From contig NW_019775738.1 in the NCBI RefSeq assembly GCF_001039355.2, positions 86,525 to 129,764 on the forward strand: a stretch of 43,240 nucleotides of DNA, given 5' to 3'. Source of the stretch: Lingula anatina. Taxonomy: Eukaryota; Brachiopoda; Lingulata; Lingulida; Lingulidae. The notes under the pieces are model-generated. The model made no database searches, was not told the origin of the DNA, and saw nothing but the letters and a program-made list of their open reading frames with translations. A program made the translations under genes and the position numbers. Below, one piece after another: positions 1-10,577 of the stretch. Within the stretch, counting starts at the first letter, position 1. Every line of letters starts with the position of its first letter.

Positions 1-608
1 AGGTGCAATGCCTTCCGAAAACTCCCAAGTCATTCACGACGAACTTCGTGAGGTTAAATTCTACCCAGCAATGGCCTTGTTCACTCTAATAATCACCTCA
101 ATCGCTTCTTCTTAAACGTTAATGCTCTTACCCATAGCTACATGTAAAAATCCCACAACGCTGCCACCACCTCAGCAGCTCATCTAAACAAAGTGTCGTA
201 AAACAATATCTCGAATCGGGTCACTAACACTGGGATGTCTAACCGTGCGTATCAGCTCGCACTAGCTCGTACTGCCGGACCATTTGCCTCTAAGTGCACT
301 TTCAGGTCATGATGCACAATAGAATCACCGTCACGCCGAGAGAAAACGCATAGCGTCTTTTTTTATCATATGTACCCATATGTGCAGTCACTTGATAATA
401 CATTGGTTGAATGTCAGCCATCACAGCGTACCGTATTTATATTGCTAAAATCAGAGAAGGACATGGGCGTGGGGTTAGGGGCCCGCTAAAGGACCCCGAA
501 AAAATTGATATTTCAGAGGGCGAACGGTGCCATTTGGATTTGGCACGGTTTAGAACTACATGTATGATTAAGTTCTAATATCAAGAGGGGACCACTAGTG
601 TGATTTTT
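1..608. other. Non-coding, no gene seen
   Basis: No open frame with coding character or recognisable splice structure is visible on either strand. The stretch is mixed-composition DNA upstream of a GT microsatellite. Confidence 0.5.
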
Positions 609-618
609 TCAGAAATCG

Positions 619-620
<2 letters not shown>

Positions 621-667
<47 letters not shown>

Positions 668-679
668 GGGGGGGGGGGG
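621..679. repeat. (GT)n microsatellite plus G-run
   Basis: A perfect GT dinucleotide run of about 46 bp is followed directly by about 13 G. The His/Thr-repeat frame on the minus strand is only the shadow of this repeat. Confidence 0.95.
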
Positions 680-882
680 AGTCGGTACATCTCAGACACT
701 CGCCTAAACCCCCCACTGCTGTACTGCTATTAACCCGCAAGGCAATTTCATCATCAGATACTCTTTCAGCGTAACCGTCAGATATCAACATTTCCACATT
801 GTCATCGTATTTCCAGTAGAGATTGGTTTTCAATAGCCTGCGTTCGAGACCATGTGAACGATGAAAAGCTACATGTACCAGC

Positions 883-1768
883 TTAAGCCTCGGTCACAAC
901 CGGCCGTACGGGCTCTTACGGCCTGTTTGCGTCCAAATTTTGCGCAGAATCTCACGTGCAACGCAACTCACTCTTGCGAACTTTGGAGTTTGCAGATAGC
1001 CCGTATGCACGTACGGAGGATGTTGGACATGTACAAAAGATTCTACGAATAATCTGCGAACAGCGAGGCTGCAAACGTACATAATTGCTTCACTCGCAAG
1101 GAGTTCGCAAGTGAGACGTGCGTGGTCCAAGACACATGTCGCAAGCAATGAAGGAGCAAGTGTCTTTTGCTTGTTCAGTACGGCGCACACCCTCACAACT
1201 AACAATCAAAGTCGAAAGCACCTCGGAAGTGTGTCGCACGCGCGTCACCCCTGCGCCAGGAGAATAAAAGGTGTACTCACGACGCACGGTAGTGTCTCGA
1301 AAATTAAAGAAGATCGTGCAACCTGTGCAACAATTTTCAAAAATTTCGAATTTTGCTTAATTCAGCTTCTAATATGTCTCCAAAAGACAAGAAAAAACCT
1401 TAAAGAGCAGGAAAGAAGGGAGAAAGAAGAAGAAAGAAGGGGAGAACAGTACGCGGTTAGTACGTCATCACAAGTGTGTGAGGCAAGTGTGAAGCAAAAT
1501 GGAACTACTTTCGCCGTGCGTTGCATTCTCTTCAATAGTAGTGAGTGCGTGCAGGTAGCAAGACAAGCTCAAGAAATGAGTACAATTTCCACGGCCCCTG
1601 CACCTCGCAATTAGTGTTTCTGCTTGAAAGGACGTCTCATTTGGCCCTTGCAACTCGCAAGGCAGACTTTCGTCTACCTCTACGACCTCCACGGCTTCTA
1701 CTGCACGCAAAATTCGCAGGGGACGTACGATCCTAAAATCCGTGCGTCCGGTTGTGACCGTGGCTTTA
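883..1768. mobile_element. TTAA-flanked TIR element, copy 1 (non-autonomous)
   Basis: The left end reads TTAA then GCCTCGGTCACAACCGG. The right end, read inverted, is GCCACGGTCACAACCGG, flanked by TTTA, a one-base variant of TTAA. The body is about 878 bp, rich in cgtacg/cgtgcg/cgcaag words, and has no transposase-like frame, so it is probably a MITE. Its ends resemble those of the element at 11124-11926. TTAA targets are used by piggyBac and Kolobok elements, but the termini do not let me assign a superfamily. Confidence 0.7.
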
Positions 1769-2204
1769 CTGTCTGGAAAGTTAGTACAAAAATTCTTCCA
1801 TGGAAATGGAAGTACATTATGTCCATTTCCTTTGTGATTTTTGTTTTCCAGCGGTGTAACACCTGTTCATCTTCCTGCAAAGAAACTCCGAGTTTAGTTT
1901 CTTTTTCTAATTTCCACAAATTATCAACCTTTCCATCCAGGGATAAAAAAAATTGACTGACTTTTCTGAAGGGACAGAACCACAAACAGGTCCTTTCACC
2001 ACCCCAACCGGCTGCTATCAGCAACACGCAGTTCAACAGGCATAATCAAATGCAAACTATCCATTCCTAATATTAAACCTGCTTGCCACAAATCAATGCC
2101 AGGCAAATAAGAGTATGAACTAATACCAACCGATTGATTTGCAATATACTGTGCACACCTAACGCACTCGGCAGTTGAAAAGCATCACGATTTGACTTTG
2201 TTCA

Positions 2205-2239
<35 letters not shown>

Positions 2240-2833
2240 CAAACAAAGGGATACGAGAATAAATATTTAAAGCTGGAAGCCAAAATTTTAAAGATATGAC
2301 TAAGATGGTATAGCTTTGGGCTATTGCGAATTAGGTGAGCGTATTTAACAGGAACATCATTCTTATGCCTCCACTCCTTTTCATACACCATGCCAGTAAC
2401 TTCTAAACCCATTCATATATAATGAATTTGTATAAGAATTCCATTCAATCTGGTGTCTCATTAAACACCCCCTTTTCACATGACGGATTTGATATCGCAT
2501 CAAATATCTGATATCGCAACATCCCACTTCCCCAAATAACGCATCAATACTAGTCTTCCTTGCTATAACCAGAAACTAGTATAACAATTTTGATAAAAGA
2601 GGCGTGAAGAAAAACTAACAATAAGTTAAAAATAGGGAAATGAGTGGGAATCCCTGGCATGCTATTCAGTATGCCCCTGTGAATCCGCCGATTGAATGGT
2701 GTCAGTTATGTAACCTACTGTAGATATCGCAACTTAGCGGTATTTGTTTACTTTAGCCAGCCAAATCGCTGACCTAATCCAAATTTATTCGCTGGGGACC
2801 TTATGTGGGCCACAATATCTATAACGTCTCAAC
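1769..2833. other. Non-coding upstream of the SDR gene
   Basis: No convincing exon is seen. The stretch holds a poly-A run at about 2206-2237 and AT-rich sequence. Any promoter or 5' UTR of the SDR gene would lie here; no clear TATA box or initiator could be defended. Confidence 0.5.
2206..2237. repeat. Poly-A tract
   Basis: An uninterrupted A run of about 32 bp. It could be a retroposon tail or a simple repeat; no element body was recognised 5' of it. Confidence 0.85.
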
Positions 2834-3167
2834 ATGGAACCTTCACAACCCAAGTTAGACGCAATTTACACCAAGGGGAGATTCGACGGCCACGTTGCCG
2901 TAGTGACCGGGGGAGCGTCTGGCATAGGTAGAGCGTGTGTTAAACGACTTGCGAGTGACGGGGCAATTGTGGCATTTCTAGACGTCAATCGCGATGCGGG
3001 GGAACAGCTCGAGGCAGAGTTAAAGAGGGTGGGGTCTGACGCCATATATTACCACGTCGATGTCGCTGACAGAGATGCGTGTTTCCATGCAGGGGATGAC
3101 ATTGCCAGCAAACATGGCGGCTGCATCAACTATTTGGTCAACTGTGCTGCAACGTTCCTATTTAAAG
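2834..3167 (+). CDS. SDR exon 1
   Basis: Start codon plus the Rossmann beta1-alpha-beta2 region, with the TGGASGIG cofactor motif and acidic D50, up to the VNCAA strand. The donor is AAAG|GTACG and the exon ends in phase 1. Confidence 0.92.
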
Positions 3168-4224
3168 GTACGATAGGAGTAGTCGGAAACGGACTTCACT
3201 TCTTAATAAGACTTTTGATCTTTATTATAGAAAAGGGCATTCTAATATGTGTGCATTGGTATAATATGTCCCCTGCTCTTTTGGTGCTTACTCTGCAGCT
3301 TGCCTTCCATCGCACCGTTCGACTGGTATTATAGCATGTACTAATATTAAGGGCTGGACGTGGAGAAAGACAGAGAGAGAATGTTAACTAACAGACAATC
3401 TGTTTCCCAGGTTTGGATGCCACGCCGTCCGACTGGAGGAAGGCTCTGAGCATCAACGTGGAAGGATACTCCAACATGGTTCAGGCTTGTGTTCCTCACT
3501 TGAAAAAAGGTAGGTCCCACGTGATATTCATTTGCATCGAGGGGTACAATTCTGTGTACCGCTCCAGTTTGAGAGGCAACGTAGTAACCTGGCTGGTGCG
3601 CAAGCGTAAGAAAGTTATCACAAGCAGCCGACGTGGTAAACCGGTGTAACGAAACAGAAGAGGGTCCGTGTAACAGAAAGTCAGCCCCCTGTTCAGTTGC
3701 AATGGTTAGGGTTATCCTAACGTAAGTGGGTTGAAATCTAGAGCGAGGCTTACCTGTACAAATGAATGGGAAGCGGACTCCCTGTTATGGGGGGCTCTCT
3801 GTCATGTAACACCGGGTTCAACTTTACTGGTACCGGTATAAATGTACACTGGGACTTGTGAAAGGCAATTGAATATTGCTCAACATCATCTTGCAAAAAA
3901 TAATGCCAAGTTATTTTAAAAAACGTTTTGACACAATGTACAGTGTATTCTTATTTATTAATAAATTTGTTTCGTTATTATGTTTCGTTGCAATAAAGAA
4001 ACAGTGGGGCTTTCTGATTTAATTGTTGCAAAACTACAATATATCTGACCAACAGTTTATAATATCAATTATAACTAATTTATTTTTAACCTGAATTTTT
4101 ATCGTACGAATAATTTATTAATTAAAACTATCATAGAATAACACATTTTCTCTTCAGCGTGAGAGCGTGATTGAGTGCTGTCCCCTTGTTTGTATTGTCA
4201 GGTACTTGCGATGTGTTTTGTCAA

Positions 4225-4259
<35 letters not shown>

Positions 4260-4979
4260 AAACAGTTTACAATATCGAAATTAAGACTGCATGGGCTTGA
4301 GCCAATTCAAAAACCCAAATGCATTCGACCTGATTGTATCCTATCCCAGATTCTCCAAGTCGAATATATATGTGACGAATCATTGCACTTGGATTCGATG
4401 TTTTATACTCTTTTGATTATTTAACTCAGTTTAAGATGTTTATCTTAACGTCTTTGCCGTGTTTTTTTTTTTTCATGTACATTTTAAAATAAAATATATG
4501 ATTTTTTTAAATTGTTTATTTGTTTTAAAGTTTGAATCGGGAATGATGAGTAGCTATATTCTATTTTTTATATTTATTAATATATTTATTTATTTTTTTT
4601 TCATTTATAGGACATGCAGACGTACTGCAGAAAATATGACATTGGGACATTTTCAAAAGTGGACAGTTTACTTGTAATTAGATTAATGATTTCAATTTAA
4701 ATAAATAATAATGAGAATTAGCTTGCCTTGACGGAGGTCTCATCTCTGTCAGTGCTTTATAGTTATTTGTCGGGGTTTGCTGTTTATGTGACTTGGGACC
4801 TTTTCAAATATAGATAGTATTTCAGACACCCAGGATACAGCCTTAAAAGCTCTGAATACTGCATAGATGTCAAACTGTATTAATTATTATTATTTTTTTT
4901 TATTTATTATGTACAGACACAGATGTGTCTGTACATATAGCCATCATCTGCGTCTGTCGTCGCCGTCGCCGTCGTCGCT

Positions 4980-5020
<41 letters not shown>

Positions 5021-6081
5021 GCACTTTTACCGATAACACGATAAGTGGAAAACCATTTTACCTTTTGACTTGAAACTTGCAGAACTGATGAATATTCATA
5101 ATACGCAGGTCAAGTTCGAAAATCAGCATGATCGGGTCACTTTTAGGGAATTTATGCTGTTTTTTCACTTTTTTCAGCATATATGCAGCACCGATAACAC
5201 GATAAGTGGAAAACCATTTTACCTTTTGACTTGAAACTTACAGAACTGATGAATATTCATAATACGCAGGTCAAGTTCGAAAATCAGCATGATNCCATGT
5301 TACTAATATTTTATTAATAACATTTGATTGTCATTATGCTGTTAAACATTATGTAATGTTGCATCAAAATTTGAAGAAACCCCTATTTTGGGCACTGCTC
5401 CTATGATGACCATTTAAGGGAAATCATGTCACTTACTGTTCTCAAACTTACAGGAAAGAAACATGGGTCTAACATACAGCTTCAATAGGCAACGCAGTCT
5501 GTTTGGTAAATTTTTCTGGCAATTTAACAGTTTTTTGTGAAAATTTAATTTTTCACTTATTTGCATCTTTATTTTCTGTTCCTTGTCTGTACATTTGACA
5601 GCTTTGCTGCCTTGTTCATTCAGCCAAAGTAGGCATACGGGCCATCGTCAACATGGCCAGTGTTTCCAGTCACCTAGCCCAGACTGACCGCTGGACCTAC
5701 AGTGCCTCCAAAGCCGCTGTCCTTCAGATGACCAGGTGTATGGCACTGGACCTTGCCAAAGACGGAATACGAGTGAACTCGATAACACCCGGGTCGATAA
5801 AAACGCCTGCGGTACGCTTAACACTTATTATAATGGACCGGCTGATCAAAGGCGAACCTTAAACAACTCAAGCATCGAGACAATGTCAAGATGTGGAAAT
5901 ATATTTTCAAATATCACGTTTTTAAAGAAAATTGCGAAATGTTTAATAAGTTTCATATAAACAATTTTTACATTATTATTTAATTTTTTTTTGATAATAT
6001 TGTTCATTTTATGTCATTTTCCGTTATGTTCATGTTTTTTTAATAAGCAGTAAGACTTCACAAAGTCCACCAAAATATGGA

Positions 6082-6122
<41 letters not shown>

Positions 6123-6489
6123 AGAAAATACTCTGCTTTTGAATATACTGTAATAATATTTGCGATAGCTAAAGCATACAGGTAGAAAAGTATGGGCATC
6201 CTTTGTTCATACTTATTTTCAGATTAATTCAGTAGTACTGAAATTCCAATTTCAGCTGGTGGCATTTTCGAGAATAGATCCTGGCTTAGATGAGTGGTTA
6301 AAATGTTGCCATATGCTGAATCGCAACGGCGAACCTTCAGAAGTTGCCGCAGCCGTTGCCTTCCTCTGCAGCAGAGACGCTTCCTTCATCACCGGCTCCG
6401 ATCTCCCGGTAGATGGCGGTTATGCTGCGATCGGACCCGAACGACACGGAAGAAACGGCCCACAGTTCGAAGGCGTCATACCAGAGTAA
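2834..6489 (+). CDS. Classical short-chain dehydrogenase/reductase, complete 4-exon gene
   Basis: The coding sequence joins 2834-3167, 3411-3509, 5624-5811 and 6256-6489. It is 855 nt and encodes 284 residues, the usual size for a classical SDR. Every intron is GT-AG, and the phases (1, 1, 0) leave one open frame to TAA at 6487-6489. The NAD(P)-binding TGGASGIG motif is at residues 25-32. D50 ends beta-2 and favours NAD(H) over NADP(H). DV at 76-77 and VNCAA at 102-106, a variant of the usual NNAG, complete the Rossmann motifs. The catalytic set is N127, S157, Y170 and K174 (YSASK). PG at 200-201 and the DLPVDGGYA segment near the C-terminus are typical of FabG-like SDRs. There is no signal peptide or membrane segment, so a soluble oxidoreductase acting on an unknown alcohol or ketone is expected. 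The start ATG sits in a good context (aacATGG). The substrate cannot be told from sequence. Confidence 0.93.
3411..3509 (+). CDS. SDR exon 2
   Basis: The acceptor is tttcccag. The frame gives [19 protein letters not shown], which holds the structural/catalytic Asn (N127) of classical SDRs. The donor is AAAG|GTAGGT, phase 1. Confidence 0.92.
3640..3835. mobile_element. Foldback MITE, family gtgacagaaagtccgc, copy 1
   Basis: The ends are inverted repeats: ccggtgtaacgaaacagaag on the left against ccggtgttacatgacagaga read inverted on the right. The interior (ggttagggttatcctaacg; acctgtacaaatgaatggga) matches in inverted order the copies near 7270-7425 and 41219-41385. Confidence 0.65.
4222..4261. 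repeat. (AAAT)n microsatellite
   Basis: About ten copies of aaat in SDR intron 2. Confidence 0.95.
4950..5022. repeat. (CGTCGC)n-type low-complexity tract
   Basis: Mixed cgtcgc/cgtcgtcgc units. The Ser/Pro-repeat frame seen across it is not a gene. Confidence 0.9.
5030..5294. repeat. 161-bp direct tandem duplication ending at an ambiguous base
   Basis: The block starting ccgataacacgataagtgg at 5030 recurs at 5191, almost identical for about 100 bp. The second copy runs to a single n at 5294. The array may be longer in the genome and collapsed at the n. Confidence 0.85.
5624..5811 (+). CDS. SDR exon 3 (catalytic centre)
   Basis: The acceptor is tgttcattcag and the incoming phase 1 gives Ala145. 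The exon carries S157, Y170 and K174 of the catalytic site and the NSITPG motif. The donor is CCTGCG|GTACGC, phase 0. Confidence 0.93.
6080..6120. repeat. (ATT)n microsatellite
   Basis: A trinucleotide run in SDR intron 3. Confidence 0.95.
6256..6489 (+). CDS. SDR exon 4 and stop
   Basis: The acceptor is ttccaatttcag, phase 0. The exon encodes the substrate-loop region and the C-terminal DLPVDGGYA segment, which in this family lines the cofactor site, then a 22-residue tail ending in TAA. Confidence 0.92.
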   Translation: MVAFSRIDPGLDEWLKCCHMLNRNGEPSEVAAAVAFLCSRDASFITGSDLPVDGGYAAIGPERHGRNGPQFEGVIPE

Positions 6490-6657
6490 AAAGTAATGAG
6501 GGAAATAGTGCACCGTGAGCGTACGTATATGAACTTCATTCTCCAGAGGACCTAAATTGCGTCACAGTCCTTTGGGTTGAATTTATGTCGCAGTCTCAGA
6601 TCGTTGCCGTGTCAAAATGGAATTGTAGCTTGTCTTAAGTCATCTCTGCCTTGAAAG

Positions 6658-6890
6658 GATAACAACTCTTCGTATGGGATCCATAATTTACAACGCACAC
6701 GTTGTAAACAATAAATAAATAATAAATTATATTTAACAACCAAAACAGCGGTTTTGGCAATCATTCTGAAATCAATGCTTGCCATCGGATCAAATGACCT
6801 CCACACACGGTGGATGGCTTCCTCCATAAACCAAAATTAAATAGGGGAAATAACTTTGAATTTTGGAACGTATTCACTTAGCATTATATA
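6658..6890. repeat. Dispersed repeat, copy 1 (pair with 25420-25690)
   Basis: It starts aataactcttcgtatg-like and keeps the same landmarks as the copy near 25420: a cattgtaaa/gttgtaaa block, a run of aaacggcag or aaacagcgg, gatggctt, and actttgaat followed by attcact or gttcact. Identity is moderate, so this is an old interspersed repeat of unknown class. Confidence 0.55.
6710..6715 (+). promoter_or_regulatory. Candidate polyadenylation signal of the SDR gene
   Basis: AATAAA lies about 220 bp after the SDR stop and is followed by further ataaat overlaps. It falls inside a dispersed repeat (6658-6890), so the gene may use a repeat-derived signal. Confidence 0.45.
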
Positions 6891-7269
6891 TGTATAGCGA
6901 CTTTTAAATCATCGTTTAAAAATAGTACAATCGCTACTAGAAGGTGAATTTTACAAATTAACATCGTACAAAAGTCCATGATAATGTGTTCCGATATTCT
7001 GTCATTTAATGCTTTCTGTGAGAGGTTAACACAACGTAAAAGTTTAAAGGCATTTAACACCGCATTGTAAGGCATAATGTCAGTGACTGAGCGATCAGTC
7101 AGTGACGTCACTGCCGGTATATAACCCCTCCATTTGCTAGCATTACTCTTCTAGTGGGTAAAACACGACAGGCATACCAAGGAAGATAAAGTGGTATGGA
7201 TTTAATGGATTTTAAGAATACAGTATGTACTTTCGCTTAAAAAATAAAATAACAACCAGAAAATGGGAA
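6891..7269. other. Non-coding, no gene seen
   Basis: AT-rich stretch with no supportable exon. The minus-strand frames here have no family features. Confidence 0.4.
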
Positions 7270-7425
7270 TCCGACGTGACGCGACAGAGCGTCCTCCGTG
7301 GATTTGGTTGCCATTTATTTGCACAGGAAAGCTTCGCCCTAGATTTTGAACCACTCACGTCACGCTAACCTGAACCTGTATAATTAAATGGAGGGTCATG
7401 GGCTCTCTGTAACACCGGTCACGTC
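7270..7425. mobile_element. Foldback MITE, family gtgacagaaagtccgc, copy 2
   Basis: The interior contains cgccctagattttgaaccac and cacgctaacctgaacctgta, matching the copy near 41280-41340. It ends ctctctgtaacaccgg like copy 1. The left end (cgtgacgcgacagagcgtcc) is the degraded inverted partner. Confidence 0.65.
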
Positions 7426-7513
7426 AGGTAGCACCGAGCATGTTCTCTCTGTCGACAGTCTGGTAGTCGTCTGTCCTTGTGACCATTCCCAGAGACTATA
7501 TCGTACTAACTGT

Positions 7514-7721
7514 GGATCGATCTATCTCCAAGGGGATTCTCGCTAAATTCCTATCAGCTTGAATGGCTTAGATGTCCTACATGCCAACTGAAGCTGTTAG
7601 AGGAAATTAATTATCGTTTAGCAGCTTCAGTAGGTTTGCCAGACAGCTAAGCCGCTTAAGCTGAACGCAATTTAGCGAAGAACCCCTCGGAGATGGATCG
7701 ATCCTGTCAGATCGATCTAGG
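7514..7721. mobile_element. Foldback MITE, family gatcgatccatctc, copy 1
   Basis: The arms 7514-7560 and 7658-7703 (extending to about 7721) are imperfect inverted repeats sharing ggatcgatcYatctcc, aggggNttct and cgctaaatt. The centre has an inner hairpin around cagcttcagtagg. The same architecture and sequence recur at 29450-29679. Confidence 0.8.
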
Positions 7722-7792
7722 TATGGGAGCCCAGTCCTAGTGACTTCACCATCACAGACTAAGAGATGTTTAGTGTCCTTAAGTGGATAACG

Positions 7793-7794
<2 letters not shown>

Positions 7795-7844
<50 letters not shown>

Positions 7845-7872
7845 GTTGTTGTTGGTGTTGTTGTTGTTGTTT
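7795..7872. repeat. (ATT)n then (GTT)n microsatellite
   Basis: A compound trinucleotide repeat directly after the foldback MITE. Confidence 0.95.
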
Positions 7873-7899
7873 TATTAAGTAGTAGCGTAGTAGTAGTAG

Positions 7900-9179
7900 A
7901 AGTTATAGTACTAAATCCAAAAAATTAGATGACTGCCAATCACCATCCTAGTAAAATAATCTTCCAGTATATATGATTGGATTTGAATAGATTTGTTACA
8001 TCGATGTGCCCTTACAGTTGAACAAACATCAAGAATCAGGATTTTGCTCAGTAAGTGGAGGTATTTTTGGTCCACTGTGACCCCCCCCCCCCCCCCAACC
8101 TCATTCAGCCACTGAGAAGCAGTTATATTTGTACACGTGCTGATGCATGCGTCATTTACCCGTCATTGTTGACTATGGACAATTACAATGCTAATGATTT
8201 CTTTACGTTTATTATTTGCCTTTCGTTTTAATTAGATCAGGTGTGGCGAAGGTATTGACTTTATGTTTCTGATTACACAAGGGTAAGAACTAAACAACAT
8301 TCACGTTCCTTCATATTCTTTATTGTCATTTCCTAGCTACCTTAGCTACAATTTCTTTCTCTCCCTTTCAACCTCCTACAGTACATTGCTCTCCCTACAA
8401 CCTCTTACATGGTTCTCTCGTTTACATTACATCCTCCGCTTAATTAAGTACGACTAGGTCATGTCAACCACCTCAGTTACTCTACAAAACACTTCACTTG
8501 TGGCTGTCTATTACTAACATTACACAGGTAACAACAATTGAATAGGATAGACCTCATTATTCCATGTAAGAATAACGAAGTGCCCGTGATAATCAATAAA
8601 CTAAGCAAAAGCTATGTCTGAAAGTGTGAGTCAAGAAGATCAATGATCGAAAATCACACAGGTCGATCATTCAAATAGGAGATGCATAGAAATGAATTAA
8701 TCATGACGTAAGAATGATACACACATGTAGGTGAACGACCTCTTTGCTTATCCAGGAATGTCATGAACATTTGCTTGACAACACATTTTAAAAACGAACA
8801 TCTGCCAAATGTTCAGAACCTCTCCCAAACGAACGTACACAATATCCAGTGCTTAAGCATTCCTCGTTTAATTTCAGTATAAACACTTCGTTAGTTTTTT
8901 TCAAGTCACACAGAGGTTTGTTTGATAATCGATTGAAAAATCGTTAGTGACAAAACAAAACAGGTGGTCTCTTTAATGTCTCATTCCGGCAAGTTGATAA
9001 AAAAAAACGAATCTATTTTGACAAAGTGAAATAATTCGATAAGCCCATCCAAGCCGATATGCTTTATGCATCCGAAATAAAAGGACAGTGGTTACCGGTC
9101 GATGAACGGTAAAAAGCACTAACAATGTGCAGATATCGAGTGAGCAGTTTTACTGGACCAGGTGTCAATTAATGTGGAC
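7900..9179. other. Non-coding, no gene seen
   Basis: Mixed AT-rich DNA with a C-run near 8082-8097. No exon, RNA gene or element could be supported. Confidence 0.45.
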
Positions 9180-9187
9180 GCATTCAT

Positions 9188-10113
9188 GGGCGTAACTAGG
9201 CATACGCACGGATGCACTGTGCGTACAATTTTTTGGCCAACCATGATATTAATTTATATAAATTTAGTGTATTTTTCACGGAATATAAAAGAAAATCCTC
9301 TGCTTATTAAAGTCACCTGTATGTACAAATCCTCTGTATCAATTGTATAGGAACATTTGTTCTGACCCCCCCCCTCCGTCTTGCAAACTGAGGTAAACAA
9401 TGCCTGTAACCTTAACAAGTCCTATCTTAATCGTCCATCTAACTGAAACTCCCTTTACCTCTTAATTGGAGGGTTCAGTGGCCCTCAACTCTTCTGTACC
9501 CTCTTTCTTGAGAAAATATGGCGATATTTATCTCAGGTAAAAATCTGCCTGAGTGTTATTTTCAAAGAGCAGCTCCCGCAACCCTGGGGGCACTAGATAA
9601 AATCTGGACACCAGGTTTGAGAAGGAGCTAGAGAAACAAAGGAAAGATTTTTCCTGCAAAGCTTCAAAGAATTTTGACACGGACTTGACCCAGCTTACCC
9701 CCCCCCCCCCCCAATTTTTACAAACAAATAATTTAACTTCGATGTATCAGAGCTCTGTCGTGTTGTACAATTGGTTGTTTTTGGGAGCCATGCATCCACA
9801 TGTAAGGTGAATTAACCGTATGTTAGTTCAACTCAGAGGTGGATCCAGGATTATTCGAAGGGGGTTCCACATATGCGAAGCTAGCCTCCTTTTAAATAAA
9901 TATACCGTTCTGGGTAATAAGAATATTGAAACTTTTTTAATTGCGAGAATATTTCTGACTAAATGATGATTTTATTATTAATGGAAATTAAGCTGCGATG
10001 TGTGGTACATATGCTGTAATTACGCTGTCCTTCATCTCTTACGTTAGTCTACATTTTGCTGGGAATTTTAAAAATCTGTGCGTACAATTTTCAAAGGTCT
10101 GGTTACGCCCCTG
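9188..10113. mobile_element. hAT-like non-autonomous element with 8-bp flanking repeat
   Basis: The left end reads GGGCGTAACTAGG; the right end read inverted is CAGGGGCGTAACCAGA. The block gtgcgtacaattttt recurs inverted just inside the right end. Flanks are gcattcat (9180-9187) and gcattcac (10114-10121), a near-perfect 8-bp target duplication. Terminal CAGGGGCGTAAC with 8-bp duplications is a hAT pattern; the left terminus seems to have lost its first bases. No transposase frame is seen inside, only C-runs and AT-rich sequence. Confidence 0.6.
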
Positions 10114-10281
10114 GCATTCACACTTTTTTTTTCGGGCAGAACGATCTGATTGACGCTTTGCAAGGCTCACAAAGTGCTGATGTCAATCTCCTTGGCATGT
10201 ACACAACGGGTATCCGGTGAATAACCGTTAGCTATTATAGTTGGGGAAAGGTTGCTGCCATACATACGCATTACACTCTAC

Positions 10282-10516
10282 GCTTTTGAGGCATAATTAA
10301 TGTCATTAGGATCGAAGTGCAAGGCCGTAACTTGAAGGTGCCCCATTGCTATGTATCGATCTATTTTCCTTTGGCTGTAAACAAGTGCATGCATAGCTGC
10401 TTTTATTTGACGTCTGTAAATACCTCTAAGGTTTTAACAGGTGAACCGTATTGTGGCTCAGCGGTGACTTTCACATTAATTTTCTCGCTGACTGATGTCT
10501 GTGGGACGCTACGACA
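10282..10516 (+). promoter_or_regulatory. Putative promoter/5' UTR A of the chimeric gene
   Basis: About 230 bp directly upstream of exon 1A is well conserved with the region upstream of exon 1B (17305-17523), including tgtatcgatctattttcctt and taaatacctctaaggtttta. I infer the core promoter and leader lie in this block. No TATA box is clear. Confidence 0.4.
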
Positions 10517-10577
10517 ATGTCGTCCTCTGGGTGCTCTGTGATATTCTCGATGCTCGTCGTGGGAATTACGCTAAAAG
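10517..10577 (+). CDS. Alternative first exon 1A: signal peptide
   Basis: The ATG opens [18 protein letters not shown], a short polar start followed by a hydrophobic core, as in a secretory signal. The donor AAAG|GTAAGG is strong and phase 1. Exon 1B differs by one residue (T to I). Splicing from here would reach exon 2 across nearly 10 kb. Confidence 0.75.

Larger units (their letters stand above)
3510..5623 (+). other. SDR intron 2, repeat-rich
   Basis: This 2.1-kb intron contains a MITE copy (about 3640-3835), an AAAT microsatellite, a CGTCGC-rich tract and a 161-bp tandem duplication that runs into a single N. No coding exon is needed here, because the flanking exons join in phase and in register with the family. 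Confidence 0.8.

Noticed and set aside
609-833. Minus-strand frame with His/Thr repeat tail
   Set aside because: The repeat tail is the GT microsatellite; the rest has no family features or splice logic.
1111-1614. 167-codon plus-strand open frame
   Set aside because: It lies wholly inside the TTAA inverted-repeat element and has no transposase or other domain; overlapping frames on both strands are equally open.
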